A stretch of 64,000 nucleotides of DNA from Candidatus Bathyarchaeota archaeon (GTDB taxonomy: Archaea > Thermoproteota > Bathyarchaeia > 40CM-2-53-6 > JALHTG01). The stretch lies in NCBI GenBank assembly GCA_022865705.1, contig JALHTG010000019.1, forward strand, positions 1-64,000, given 5' to 3'. Shown here piece after piece: positions 9,931 through 20,037 of this stretch. A model generated the notes under the pieces. It searched no databases. It was not told the DNA's origin and saw only the letters and a program-made list of their open reading frames with translations. Positions within the stretch are counted from its first letter, which is position 1; each line of letters opens with the position of its first letter. Both the position numbers and the translations under genes were made by a program.

Positions 9931-10751
9931 TAGACGACCGATTCAAGCCGTTCCGTCCGGATTGCTCTCTTTGGAATTCTTGAAGTGAACCCCTCATGAG
10001 AAGTTGGAGGGATCCTTACCAAACTCCGTCGCCTTGCAAGGACAGCGGTAACGACCATCGTCACCCCGACCAGACAAGATATCGCCACCAACCAAGAAAA
10101 TCGAGGTTCCTCCCTAGGAGTAGACGATCCGAGGAATACGTCATCAAAGAATACCTCCAGGTAGAGAAGGTTCTTGGGCAAGGCATACACAAGCCCATTG
10201 TAGATGCCAAAGGAAACAGTAGTTATCGTGTCATCTCCGGAAAAACTCGCTTCATCAATCCACAGTCTTCCAAGATCTACGCTGACTCTGAACCAAGTAT
10301 CGTACGTTTCCAACCGTGTTTGAAGTATATACTCGCTAGGCCTAGGCTTAGGCACATCTGACCAAATCCCAAGGTCAAAGTACCTGCCGCCCGACGTTGT
10401 CACGAACCCCTTTATGTACCCTTGGAATGGAAGCTCAGGGTGCCTCACATACAGCCAAAATGAGAACTCCAGAGAAGACACCATAGGAATGGAGACATTC
10501 TGATACACGAAGGCGTATCCGTCCCCGCCAATTGTCGTGGCTCTAGCATAAGCGGAATATTTCCCACTGTGTGACTGATTGGCATTCCTCGAATCGGCGA
10601 TGTCGTTTGCATCAGCGGTAAATGCTTTCCAAGTGCCAATCTCCTCGAAGCCGGGGTTCCTCAAAAGGTTCACAGACCCATTTGCATATGTAATGCTGCA
10701 ATTCACATGCACGAGAAGCGAAAGAAGAATAGCCAGAACAATTCCCTTCAT
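9918..10751 (-). CDS. Secreted/membrane-anchored hypothetical protein with signal peptide and C-terminal TM
   Basis: MKGIVLAILLSLLVHVNCSITYA signal; NLLRNPGFEEIGTWKAF carbohydrate-binding-module-like start; C-terminal hydrophobic helix. Confidence 0.6.
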   Translation of the reverse strand: MKGIVLAILLSLLVHVNCSITYANGSVNLLRNPGFEEIGTWKAFTADANDIADSRNANQSHSGKYSAYARATTIGGDGYAFVYQNVSIPMVSSLEFSFWLYVRHPELPFQGYIKGFVTTSGGRYFDLGIWSDVPKPRPSEYILQTRLETYDTWFRVSVDLGRLWIDEASFSGDDTITTVSFGIYNGLVYALPKNLLYLEVFFDDVFLGSSTPREEPRFSWLVAISCLVGVTMVVTAVLARRRSLVRIPPTSHEGFTSRIPKRAIRTERLESVVYCRP

Positions 10752-10895
10752 TACAGTCAGAGCCTCGCGCAAGTTTGCTATGGGTCATCCTCGGAAGACA
10801 TTTTCTAGGCTGAGCCATTGACCTTTGTCTGACTAAAGCTTTTCACAAAGGCGATTAGGAGATCGAAACCAAGCCAGTGCCAAATACAGCACATT

Positions 10896-13793
10896 TCAGT
10901 CCCAGAACATGCGAGTCCTGGCGTACTGTCTCTCCGCTTTGAGTATCTCTGTGTAGAACTCCTCCTCAGTCCTACAGAAACGTCTCAAGACGCGGATGGC
11001 GGTCGTTGGGCCCACTCCTCTTCCGCTCATTGCAATTACTGCTTTCTTACCCGAAGTTTGAACTAGACTAGCGCTTGTCCACCCTCTTTGCCATTCCCGC
11101 TCTTCTTCGAGAGAAAGTGATTTCCGCCGCAGTTTCTTTCTTGCGATTTTGATCAGCTTTTCATCACGAGGATACGTCGCGGCGATCAAAGTCGACCTGC
11201 ATGCAGGGCATCGAACCGTTTCCTGAAGCGTTCGCACCGTCCTAAGACTTTCCCAGTCTGCTTTATGGAAGCAAACAAGTCTTGTCATTTCGGACAATAG
11301 CCGCTCCTTGACTATTTCCGCGAGCGCCTTGCCCGGCACTGCTGGACGAAGAAGGTCGTGTGGAATCACTTTATCCACAATCGGCATCGCTAGTGGGGAA
11401 CAGCTCAGTCCTTTCTGTTCAATGGTTTCGATTGAAATCTCCCCTCGGCAAATGCTCTGCAAAACTAGTCTTGACTGAGCTAAGTCGAATTTCTCTTGGA
11501 GGATTTCTCGTCGCGTTTCTTTGTTGATGGGACTATTTCTGAAGGCTGAAACAAGGAATTTTGCCTGATTAGTCTTGTAGTCGGCCTTGCGTTCTACAGC
11601 TCCGAACCGTCTAGCTACGTGCCAATGTCTCCAGGCGAACAGTTCTGATTCCTCCATCGAACCTAGAACGATCTTGTCAAGATCTTCGGGCCCTAGCTTC
11701 TTCAACTCATTTGCAACAAGAGCGGCATTGATCTTGAGGGGAACGATCAGTCCAATCCTGTAGGGATCGGTCTGTGTGGCAACATTGAACCCGTATCTCG
11801 CTGTGAGAAGGAACGCAAGCGCGGTGGCCAGAGTTGCATTTACGAGGCTGCCGAAGCATGCGTGAACTACTATGCAATTCTCAAACTTCTCCACAACTAT
11901 CTTGCTTTCAGTCGGAAGCGGATATTCGATGACTTGGGCCTTAAGGGTGTCCACGGCTTTTTGCATGGCCTCGAAATTGATTGAGAGTCTCGATGCAATC
12001 TCAATTGAATCAGTTGCATCTGGGGCATCTTGGATGATCGTTCTTCTGAGAAGACCGACCTGATTTGAGATGCAGTAGTCGACCGGTATTATCTCCCCTT
12101 CCCAGCTTGGAATCGCACTGAGGCTAGGGGCTACGGGCTCAACCTCAACGGAGAGCCTCACCTCATCGGCTGTAACCACTCTCCAAGTATTGCCGTGCAT
12201 GATGAATTCTACACCGGGCTTACAGCTTCGGGCGACGAACCCTTGATCAAGAGTTCCGATCCTGCGCTTCCTTATGAAATCAAAAACAGTGAACCGTTTT
12301 ACGTCAGGGATCACGGATAGATTCTCGTAATAGTAGTGAAGTGCTTTCAGGAACCTTGCCTGAATCAGGTTCTCTCTTTGTGCTAGAATACGCAGATCGA
12401 CGAGTTGTTTGATAGTAGCCAAGAAGTCTTCCGGATCAAGAGTTCTATATGGGTAGGCTCTCGTAATAGTCTCCAGGATTTGTTCAGCGTTACATCTCCC
12501 TCGATCGAGTAGTATGCCCACAATCTGGTGGGCCAGGACATCGAGCGCATTCTCATGGATCTTGACTTTCTCCAGCTGCTCCTGCCTTGCATAACTGATG
12601 ATCACGGAGGACTCAAGGATGTCGTCCGCCCACCCGGAGATTACCACTCCTCTAGGGATACCTTTGATCTCGTGCCCACTTCTTCCAATTCTCTGAATGA
12701 GTCGAGTTGCTTCCCTCGGCGACATGTATTGGATGATGAAGTCGACTGATCCGATATCGATGCCAAGTTCCAGTGACGATGTACATATGACTGCTCTGAT
12801 GGCACCCGATTGAAACTCTTTCTCCACTTCTTCCCGAATTTCTCTAGACAAAGAACCATGGTGAACCTTAACAGGTAAGGCTTCGTTGATGGCGTGTATC
12901 TGTGATCCTAAAGCTTCCGCATGCTCACGTGTATTGGTGAAGACGAGTGTAGATTTGTGCTGTGAGATAAGACCACATATTCTTCTCACTCTTGCGAGCG
13001 AGGGAGCGGGAATCCCCAGCTTGTTTGAGGCTTTGTAGTCATCTTCTGTAGGTGTGACGTACTCTACTTCGGCCTCGAATCTTCTTCCTTCTTCAGACTT
13101 GACTATCTCAACGAGCCGGTCCTGTCCGACTAGGAACTGCCCAATCTTGCGATCCTCTCCTATAGTTGCAGAGAGTCCGACTCTCTGAAAGTCTCTGCCT
13201 GTCAGATTGCGCAACCTCTCCAGAGCTACTGACAGTTGAACTCCCCGTTTGTCTGTGGCTAGTTCGTGTAGTTCGTCGACAACCACCCAACGTACACCTC
13301 TCAAATGTTGCCTCATCCTCTTCCCAGGCAGGATCGCTTGAAGAGTTTCAGGCGTTGTAATCATCATGTCCGGGGGGAACTTTGCTTGCAGGGATCGGAT
13401 GTGGGTAGGTGTGTCGCCATGTCTGACTTGGACCTTTATGTCGAGCTGTTTGGCGTTTTCTGCGAGTTTTCTCAAAATGTCCCGATTCAGAGCTCGTAGA
13501 GGTGTAAGGTATAGGATGGAGATTCCCTCTACAGGTTCCCTGTTTCTCGTCTGAACAAATAGTTCGAAGATTGGCATGATTGCAGCATAGGTCTTGCCTG
13601 TTCCTGTAGGAGCTATGATCAAAACATTTTTTCCTTGAAGAATCTCCGGAATCGCCAAATCCTGTATGGCGCTAGGTCGAGTAATGCCCTCGTTCTCAAG
13701 CAGTTTCCTGATGTCTTCTCGGAGGAGAGAGAAAACGTTCAAGTGCTCCTTTGCTTCTTGGATCACAGGAACCCACCCTAGATAACTCTTCAT
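10896..13793 (-). CDS. Lhr-type (large helicase-related) DEAD/DEAH helicase
   Basis: IIAPTGTGKT Walker A, VVDELHEL motif II, QRIGRSGH motif VI; 965 aa. Confidence 0.93.
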   Translation of the reverse strand: MKSYLGWVPVIQEAKEHLNVFSLLREDIRKLLENEGITRPSAIQDLAIPEILQGKNVLIIAPTGTGKTYAAIMPIFELFVQTRNREPVEGISILYLTPLRALNRDILRKLAENAKQLDIKVQVRHGDTPTHIRSLQAKFPPDMMITTPETLQAILPGKRMRQHLRGVRWVVVDELHELATDKRGVQLSVALERLRNLTGRDFQRVGLSATIGEDRKIGQFLVGQDRLVEIVKSEEGRRFEAEVEYVTPTEDDYKASNKLGIPAPSLARVRRICGLISQHKSTLVFTNTREHAEALGSQIHAINEALPVKVHHGSLSREIREEVEKEFQSGAIRAVICTSSLELGIDIGSVDFIIQYMSPREATRLIQRIGRSGHEIKGIPRGVVISGWADDILESSVIISYARQEQLEKVKIHENALDVLAHQIVGILLDRGRCNAEQILETITRAYPYRTLDPEDFLATIKQLVDLRILAQRENLIQARFLKALHYYYENLSVIPDVKRFTVFDFIRKRRIGTLDQGFVARSCKPGVEFIMHGNTWRVVTADEVRLSVEVEPVAPSLSAIPSWEGEIIPVDYCISNQVGLLRRTIIQDAPDATDSIEIASRLSINFEAMQKAVDTLKAQVIEYPLPTESKIVVEKFENCIVVHACFGSLVNATLATALAFLLTARYGFNVATQTDPYRIGLIVPLKINAALVANELKKLGPEDLDKIVLGSMEESELFAWRHWHVARRFGAVERKADYKTNQAKFLVSAFRNSPINKETRREILQEKFDLAQSRLVLQSICRGEISIETIEQKGLSCSPLAMPIVDKVIPHDLLRPAVPGKALAEIVKERLLSEMTRLVCFHKADWESLRTVRTLQETVRCPACRSTLIAATYPRDEKLIKIARKKLRRKSLSLEEEREWQRGWTSASLVQTSGKKAVIAMSGRGVGPTTAIRVLRRFCRTEEEFYTEILKAERQYARTRMFWD

Positions 13794-13945
13794 TCCTCTC
13801 GACTAACGCGTCCTGATTGAAACTGGATCATGCATAAGCGTTCCCTCAATCAGGGCTTCGCATCTACAAGTCACATCATAAACGTGACAAGTCTGATAGA
13901 TGTGCAACCCCACAGAAGACTAAGTCCTTCACACATGCCCAGGAT

Positions 13946-14077
13946 CTAAGTCGGTGTTGATCTCTCATATGCCACATAGACGAATATCAGAAGCAACGCT
14001 AAGAAAGACAAGATCTGAATTCCCAGTATCAGAACTCCATAGAACTCATCAGCGGACATGTTCGAAGCTCCCTGCAT
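13946..14077 (-). CDS. Small single-TM protein (43 aa), hypothetical
   Basis: My translation: MQGASNMSADEFYGVLILGIQILSFLALLLIFVYVAYERSTPT; ORF absent from track because short; lies between helicase and SWIM genes on same strand. Confidence 0.45.
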   Translation of the reverse strand: MQGASNMSADEFYGVLILGIQILSFLALLLIFVYVAYERSTPT

Positions 14078-14116
14078 CGCGCCGTCTAATATCGCAAAGA
14101 ACTTAAAAACATGTGG

Positions 14117-14554
14117 TCAGTCTGCCCTAAGCTCATCGGACGGCTCCTCGAAGTGCCACTTCTCAGTGACCTTGCTATAGGATGAGTCGGGAAGCTTTTC
14201 TAAATCGTATTCTTCTAGAACATCAGCTAGCCGTTGCGCGATTATGTGGTAGCACAATTGCCTCCTTCGGTCAATTACTCTGAAGTAGTAGTCATCGCAG
14301 CTACAGAAATTAGAATCCGGGATGACTTGATACTCTGCCTTTCTGCCCTTCACTGTCCATATAACTCGTCCACTAGGGGAGAAGACATATTTCTTGACCA
14401 TTCCCGTCTCCACTAGCCTCAGAGCGTTCTCGAATCTATTCGCAAAATACGCAAGCAACTTGGCTCTTGTCCTTCCGTTGATTTCTCTAGACCGTCTTAT
14501 GTCTGCACAGATCTTGTCGATTGATTGAAGCTCCTTCTTCTCTGCAACCTCCAA
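14117..14554 (-). CDS. SWIM zinc-finger domain protein
   Basis: CxCxnCxH arrangement FCSCDDYYFRVIDRRRQLCYHIIA. Confidence 0.78.
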   Translation of the reverse strand: MEVAEKKELQSIDKICADIRRSREINGRTRAKLLAYFANRFENALRLVETGMVKKYVFSPSGRVIWTVKGRKAEYQVIPDSNFCSCDDYYFRVIDRRRQLCYHIIAQRLADVLEEYDLEKLPDSSYSKVTEKWHFEEPSDELRAD

Positions 14555-14690
14555 GTCTCGTTCCCCTTAGCGCGTCTGCGTCTCAGTATACTAGTCTCTT
14601 CTCCATAACCTTAAGCAACCCGCAATCACCAAGGAACGCAAAAGGTTACGGCGGGAAGAGGCCACGGCAACAGACACCCACATTAGGCCT

Positions 14691-15521
14691 GTGGAGTCAT
14701 ATCCGGCGTTACTTCTCGAGAATGCATCAGAGAGAATACTGGTGGTTGCAGATTTGCACATTGGATGGGAGGTCTCGCTTGCTCAAAAAGGCATCCACGT
14801 TCCATCTCAGACCCCTAAGCTTCTTGAAAAGATGATTCAACTCATCAAGACAACGGCTCCCACATCGATCATCTTCCTAGGAGACATCAAACATGCAGTT
14901 GAGAAAATTGAGCTTGAAGAATGGAAAGATGTGCCGGAATTCTTTGAGAAGATCAGTGAGGTAGTCCAAGACATACAGGTTGTGCTTGGAAACCATGACG
15001 GAAACCTAGACGCTCTAACGACACCCAACGTCAAGATTCACTCATCAAGCGGTGTCAAACTATGGAACAAAGTTGCACTTCTCCATGGCCACGCATGGCC
15101 GAAGATCGATCTCCTCGACTGTGATACTATGGTGATGGCTCATCTCCATCCAGTAGTTACGTTCACGGACGAACTTGGCTTTCGTATGATACGACCAGCC
15201 TGGGTAAGAACCAAGGTTGGAGGCCACAAGCTCGCAAAGGCCCTTCTCAAGCACATGAAGATCAAACCCGATGGGAGGATTCAGGAGAGTGTAAAGAAGC
15301 GCTTTGGCATCGATCTTACTGATCAACAATGCATTGTGATCCCATCCTTCAACGATAATCTCGGAGGAAGATCCGTCAACAGAAGAGATAGCAGAGGAAA
15401 AATGTCGACCATGATCGGCCCGATCTTGCGATCTTCAGCGGTCAATTTTGAATTCGCAGAACTCTACCTTCTTGACGGAACGTACCTAGGCACTGTGAAG
15501 CATTTGCGCTCATTGAGCTAG
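14691..15521 (+). CDS. Metallophosphoesterase (ICC-like, Lhr-associated type)
   Basis: VVADLHIGWE, FLGDIKHAV, VLGNHDGNL, LLHGHAWP. Confidence 0.88.
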   Translation: MESYPALLLENASERILVVADLHIGWEVSLAQKGIHVPSQTPKLLEKMIQLIKTTAPTSIIFLGDIKHAVEKIELEEWKDVPEFFEKISEVVQDIQVVLGNHDGNLDALTTPNVKIHSSSGVKLWNKVALLHGHAWPKIDLLDCDTMVMAHLHPVVTFTDELGFRMIRPAWVRTKVGGHKLAKALLKHMKIKPDGRIQESVKKRFGIDLTDQQCIVIPSFNDNLGGRSVNRRDSRGKMSTMIGPILRSSAVNFEFAELYLLDGTYLGTVKHLRSLS

Positions 15522-15640
15522 CATATGGTATGGAATAATCGGAGAGCATGTGCTGAGGAAACAATCGTTGACGGTCTCCTATTCGAGCCAATCAATCTCA
15601 GCGTTATCTTAATCAGATAGTTAGAGCAAACTCGGCCACA

Positions 15641-15797
15641 GCGGGGGTTGCCAAGCCAGGTCAAAGGCGCAGAGCCAACTCAGCGCGTCAGCTTCAGGAG
15701 CCTGTCCCGAAGGGGTTCGAGATTGGAAGGTACGCCTTGCCAACGAAAAGGTTCAAAATGGCATCGAAGAACCATGAAACTCCCTCCCCCCGCACCA
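15641..15797 (+). tRNA. tRNA-Leu(CAG), class II, with three BHB introns (15673-15690, 15722-15749, 15758-15780) and encoded CCA
   Basis: Spliced 88-nt sequence GCGGGGG TT GCC AAGCCAGGTCAAA GGC G CAGGC TTCAGGA GCCTG TCCCGAAGGGGTTC GAGGG TTCAAAT CCCTC CCCCCGC A CCA has all stems paired; 4-bp BHB central helices GCGC/GCGU, UUCG/CGAA, UUCA/UGAA flank the cuts. Confidence 0.94.
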
Positions 15798-15826
15798 CAT
15801 AATATGAGTGAAGAGGAGGAACAGGC

Positions 15827-16696
15827 TTGATCGTTATTCCTGGCCCGGCATCTGTGAATCTAGGGCGAAGAATCGGGGAGCTGTCGAAGGCGAGAGTTGT
15901 CTCAGTTGAGTTCAAGCGTTTTGCAGACGGAGAGTCATATGTACGGTTTGAAGATGCAGTCAAGAACGAGGATGTAGTCGTTGTTCAGACAACTGGTCCT
16001 CCTCAAAACGAAAACCTGATCCAACTTCTGCTGATGGCAGACAACGCAAGAGACATGGAGGCCAGAAGCATCACGGCCGTTGTGCCTTACCTCGCTTATG
16101 CCAGGCAGGACGATCGGTTCAGATCAGGTGAAGCATTTAGCATAAGAACCATTGTGACTTTGCTGAAGACGTGCGGCGTGAGCAGAATAGTCACAGTGAA
16201 CTCGCACAACCCCGCATTGTTGAAGACTCTGCCTGTGGCAACGGAGGATCTCTCTGCGTTCAGCCTTCTGGCTGAACATTTCAAGAATAGAGGCTTTGAA
16301 GGCGCTTTCTCTGCATCCTTGGGGAAGAAGGGAATGGATGTAGCGATTGAGGCGAACAAGATACTGAAGGGGGGATGCGGCTATGTTTCTACGCAACGAG
16401 ACAGAGTGGGTGGGGAGGTCACCATTGAGAAGAAAACCTTGCCAGTTAGGAAAAGGGATGTCGTGGTTTTTGATGATGTTATGAGCAGTGGTAAGTCTAT
16501 GGCCAAGGCCGTAACCTGGATCAAGGAACAAGGAGCAAGAAGAGTGTACGTCGCCTGTGTTCATGTAATTTTGATCGACGACGGTAGAGAACGTGTTCTT
16601 AAGAGTGGCGCGGAAGGCATCGTGGGCACGGACAGTGTTCCAGGCCCACTCAGTGAGGTATCAATTGCACCTCTGATTGTCAGCACATTGAAGTAG
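15827..16696 (+). CDS. prs: Ribose-phosphate pyrophosphokinase
   Basis: FADGESYVRFEDAVKNEDVVVVQ, PYLAYARQDDRF, VVFDDVMSSGKSM PRPP motif. Confidence 0.93.
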   Translation: MIVIPGPASVNLGRRIGELSKARVVSVEFKRFADGESYVRFEDAVKNEDVVVVQTTGPPQNENLIQLLLMADNARDMEARSITAVVPYLAYARQDDRFRSGEAFSIRTIVTLLKTCGVSRIVTVNSHNPALLKTLPVATEDLSAFSLLAEHFKNRGFEGAFSASLGKKGMDVAIEANKILKGGCGYVSTQRDRVGGEVTIEKKTLPVRKRDVVVFDDVMSSGKSMAKAVTWIKEQGARRVYVACVHVILIDDGRERVLKSGAEGIVGTDSVPGPLSEVSIAPLIVSTLK

Positions 16697-16974
16697 GGAG
16701 CGTTACACGGGCCAGCATGGCGCGCGCTAAAGGAGAGAATCAAGATCTACACTCTCTGAATCGACGGAAACGATGTGGAAGAATAGGAGGCTTTGCTCGT
16801 CAAGCATCGACCTAAACAGATAGAGACTAATCTTGGACGATAGAGAATTGACTCATTTCCATGTTGATGTATCATATCCCTGCTTGGCGTGAGGTTTGAG
16901 CCATATGTATACGCGAGTGGTCGCTTCGGCACCTTTCAAATTCGTTCACGGCAAAAAGGCTCTTAACGGCTCAG

Positions 16975-17520
16975 ATGAGACCTTCTGTAGCAGAGGTTGG
17001 GAGAAACATGCCTCTTAACTGGATCGGTGCCTTCAAGAGAGCCTTGGTCTACTTCATTTGGCTCATTGTCTGGGGAATTCTCGGAATATTGATGATGGCC
17101 ATAGGCGCCTATGTCGCCACAGTGCCACTCACCAACTTGTTTGCTGGGAAGACTCCAGCAGTTGAAACTGAACTCATCACAGGGATCGTTCTGCTCATTC
17201 TTGGCTATATCATCACCATGCTCGGTGCAGTAGCTACTTTAATCCGCCTGGTCTACCAGCTCTCATTCGAAGCCACTCAAGAAGCCATGACTAAAGGAAA
17301 GCCCACTGGGACTGCTCCTAGTGTTGCGATGCCCATGACGGAGATCAAGCTTACGCCAACTGCCGTGCAGCCAGTTGTTCAACAACCTTCACCTGAAATT
17401 TCACGACAACCAATGGGTTCGACCGCACCACCAGCACAACAGAAGTACTGTGCCTTCTGTGGAAGAGCCATAACAATAAGCTCAAGGTTCTGTCCGTTCT
17501 GCCAGCGAGCACAGCCCTGA
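16975..17520 (+). CDS. Membrane protein with C-terminal zinc ribbon
   Basis: Two hydrophobic helices and CAFCGRAITISSRFCPFCQRAQP. Confidence 0.65.
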   Translation: MRPSVAEVGRNMPLNWIGAFKRALVYFIWLIVWGILGILMMAIGAYVATVPLTNLFAGKTPAVETELITGIVLLILGYIITMLGAVATLIRLVYQLSFEATQEAMTKGKPTGTAPSVAMPMTEIKLTPTAVQPVVQQPSPEISRQPMGSTAPPAQQKYCAFCGRAITISSRFCPFCQRAQP

Positions 17521-17529
17521 TCCAGATTT

Positions 17530-19110
17530 CTATGAATGCTTCAGAACTCTGCCAGCCAAGGCGCCGGTATGCTTGCCCTTGTTGATCGTGAGAACACCGT
17601 TCACGAACACATACTCTATTCCTTTCGGGTATCTCTTCGGGTCGGCATAGGTCGCCACATCGGTCACCTTGTCAGGGTCAAAGACAACCAGATCAGCCCA
17701 TGCACCGGGCCTAATCACTCCTCTGTCTCTCAACCCCAGCTTCTGGGCAGGAAGTGAGGTCATCTTGCGTACTCCTTCGGGAAGGCTGATGATGCCTCTG
17801 TCACGGACATAATGTCCCAGAACCCTAGGAAAGGTTCCATAGTTCCGAGGGTGCGGATGCCCTTTACCCAAGATGCCGTACGGAGCTAGCGCAGAACCGT
17901 CGCTGCCTATCATAGAGTTTCTGTAGCTCAGCACGTATTCCACATCTTCTTCCGCCAGACCGAAGCGCACGACGCTAACAGCAAGGCTTTCCTCGATTAG
18001 GAGGTCAAAGGTAAAGTCGAATGGATCCTTCGTTTTCTTCGCTAGCTCCGAGATGAACCTGCCCTGGTACTCCTTGTGTCTAGGGCAATGGGCGATCATT
18101 GTTTTATTCCAGTGAGCTGATGAGAGAGAGCCTCGCTCCATGTCTCGTCTGACCTTTGCTCGGAACTCCGTTGAGCGTAGGCGTTCAAGGATCTTCTCTG
18201 GTCCCCCTTCATGCGCCCAGTCTGGAAGCATGTTGACTAGACCGAAGCTAGACGCAACATATGGGTAGACGTCACACGTCACATCAACGCCTCTTCTTCT
18301 TGCATCTTCCATCAGCTTCCTTGCCTGCTTCACCTTTCCCCAGTTCTTCCTTCCCCCCGCCTTGTGATGTGAGATCTCAACTGGAATTCCTGATCTCTCT
18401 CCGATTGAGATTGCTTCCTTCACAGCCGCAAACAGTGTGTTGCCTTCTCCTCTTATGTGAGATGTGTAGATCCCTCCATGCGACGCTACAACCTTTGCCA
18501 ATTGAACAATCTCACTCGTCTTTGCGTAGCTACCAGGGGGATAGATCAAACCGGTCGAGAGTCCGAACGCGCCTTCTCTCATCGACCTATCGAGCATGAT
18601 CTTCATCTTCCCCAACTCTTTCGCGGTGGCACGACGGTTATCATATCCCACTGTCATCTTTCGTAGATTGCCGTGCCCGATCAGAGGTGCAACATTAACA
18701 GCTATGGCTCTTCTCTCAAGCTTTGTAGCGTATTCGGCAAAGCTTGAATAGTCTAGCTTTACACCGGCTTTTACAAGAGGAGCCCCCGTTCTCTTCATCT
18801 CTTCTTTGATCGTCTTGTCAATTGGGGCTCCTGAGTCTCCGCAGTTCCCAATGACTTCTGTTGTGACGCCTTGCCTGATTTTGCTCTCCGCCTTCGGATT
18901 GATTAGAAGCGCATCATCCGAGTGTGAGTGCATGTCAATGAATCCGGGAGTGATCACAAGGTTTCTCACGTTGATTCGGCTTTCAGCTCGTCTCGATTCC
19001 AAATCGCCGATCTTTGCTATCTTGCCACGGTCTATTCCAATGTCCGCTTTGAACCAAGGGTTCCCTGTCCCATCAATAACATATCCATTCCGTAGCACAA
19101 TTTCGACCAT
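17530..19110 (-). CDS. N-acyl-D-amino-acid deacylase (D-aminoacylase) family amidohydrolase
   Basis: IDMHSHSDDALLINPKAESKIRQGVTTEVIGNCGDSGAP; C-terminal GAWADLVVFDPDKV. Confidence 0.9.
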   Translation of the reverse strand: MVEIVLRNGYVIDGTGNPWFKADIGIDRGKIAKIGDLESRRAESRINVRNLVITPGFIDMHSHSDDALLINPKAESKIRQGVTTEVIGNCGDSGAPIDKTIKEEMKRTGAPLVKAGVKLDYSSFAEYATKLERRAIAVNVAPLIGHGNLRKMTVGYDNRRATAKELGKMKIMLDRSMREGAFGLSTGLIYPPGSYAKTSEIVQLAKVVASHGGIYTSHIRGEGNTLFAAVKEAISIGERSGIPVEISHHKAGGRKNWGKVKQARKLMEDARRRGVDVTCDVYPYVASSFGLVNMLPDWAHEGGPEKILERLRSTEFRAKVRRDMERGSLSSAHWNKTMIAHCPRHKEYQGRFISELAKKTKDPFDFTFDLLIEESLAVSVVRFGLAEEDVEYVLSYRNSMIGSDGSALAPYGILGKGHPHPRNYGTFPRVLGHYVRDRGIISLPEGVRKMTSLPAQKLGLRDRGVIRPGAWADLVVFDPDKVTDVATYADPKRYPKGIEYVFVNGVLTINKGKHTGALAGRVLKHS

Positions 19111-19296
19111 CTATGATCACTTGTCTGCTAACAACTAAGCGAAGTTCAGGCTCTTCTGCTTTTGCAGGCATTTTGCGGATAGTTTACTTCAGATTCGTGA
19201 CGCGCGCGTAGAGGCGAATAGATCCCTAGCTAACGCTGGAAGAAGCTGTGGAAAAATGCGATAAAAAAAGGGGGAAAATGAAGGTTTGTGCTGTCG

Positions 19297-20028
19297 CTAC
19301 TTTGATTTTGCTGGTTTGGGCCAGGGTCTCTTCTCGGCAGGAATCATGGCGTACACCAATAGTATCAGTACTATTGGCAATGCGACCATGGCTCCTGGAA
19401 GAGGTAGCCATTGAGACTTCAAAAAGTCGAGTCTGCCGAAGATCATGGTAATCCTTGATAGGAACCCGTTGGCGAATGAGTAGCCGAATGCCGCCATCAT
19501 GCTATACCGTGCGATTTTCGAGATGATCCCTAGGTTGCCTTTGTGTATGCCAGGGAACGTGAACACGAAGAAGTAGACCACGCATAGTACGATGATGATG
19601 AAGACTAGATTGCTGAAGGCGGTCCATGGGTCTACGCCGAGAACCTTCATTGTGACGGTGGATTGGATTTGTGCGATGAACTCCGAGGTAACTGTGGATC
19701 TCATTGATAGCCCTATACCTATCCCAACCATCAACGCTAGCGGGAACCTGCTGATCCAGAAGTACTTCCCATGGTACCTTGAGTAGAGGAGTATTCCTAG
19801 CAGGAACACGACAATGTAGAGCATAGATCCTTTCGTGAGTGGAATCCAGCCGTACCTTATCACGTTGTCGATTCCTAATACGATGAGGTTCCCAGCTGCA
19901 GCCCCGACGTAAGTGTGCTCGGCGAACTTGAACCACATATTGTCCCTGAAAGTGTAGCTGTAGGCCCAAATCGTGAATAGCGCAGCCAACCATATCGAAG
20001 TAACAGATGCTAGATCCATTGCCATCAA
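19297..20028 (-). CDS. Multi-TM membrane protein, uncharacterised operon gene 4
   Basis: Multiple hydrophobic helices; same strand and 9 bp from the next gene. Confidence 0.7.
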   Translation of the reverse strand: MMAMDLASVTSIWLAALFTIWAYSYTFRDNMWFKFAEHTYVGAAAGNLIVLGIDNVIRYGWIPLTKGSMLYIVVFLLGILLYSRYHGKYFWISRFPLALMVGIGIGLSMRSTVTSEFIAQIQSTVTMKVLGVDPWTAFSNLVFIIIVLCVVYFFVFTFPGIHKGNLGIISKIARYSMMAAFGYSFANGFLSRITMIFGRLDFLKSQWLPLPGAMVALPIVLILLVYAMIPAEKRPWPKPAKSK

Positions 20029-20037
20029 CTTAACCTC

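Noticed and set aside
15648-15830. 60-aa plus-strand ORF in the track
   Set aside because: Lies almost entirely on the intron-containing tRNA-Leu gene; composition reflects tRNA sequence
19356-19378. CCAATAGTA-TCAG-TACTATTGG hairpin, possible terminator or operator
   Set aside because: Falls inside the coding end of the 19297-20028 membrane protein where codons explain it; no poly-T tract
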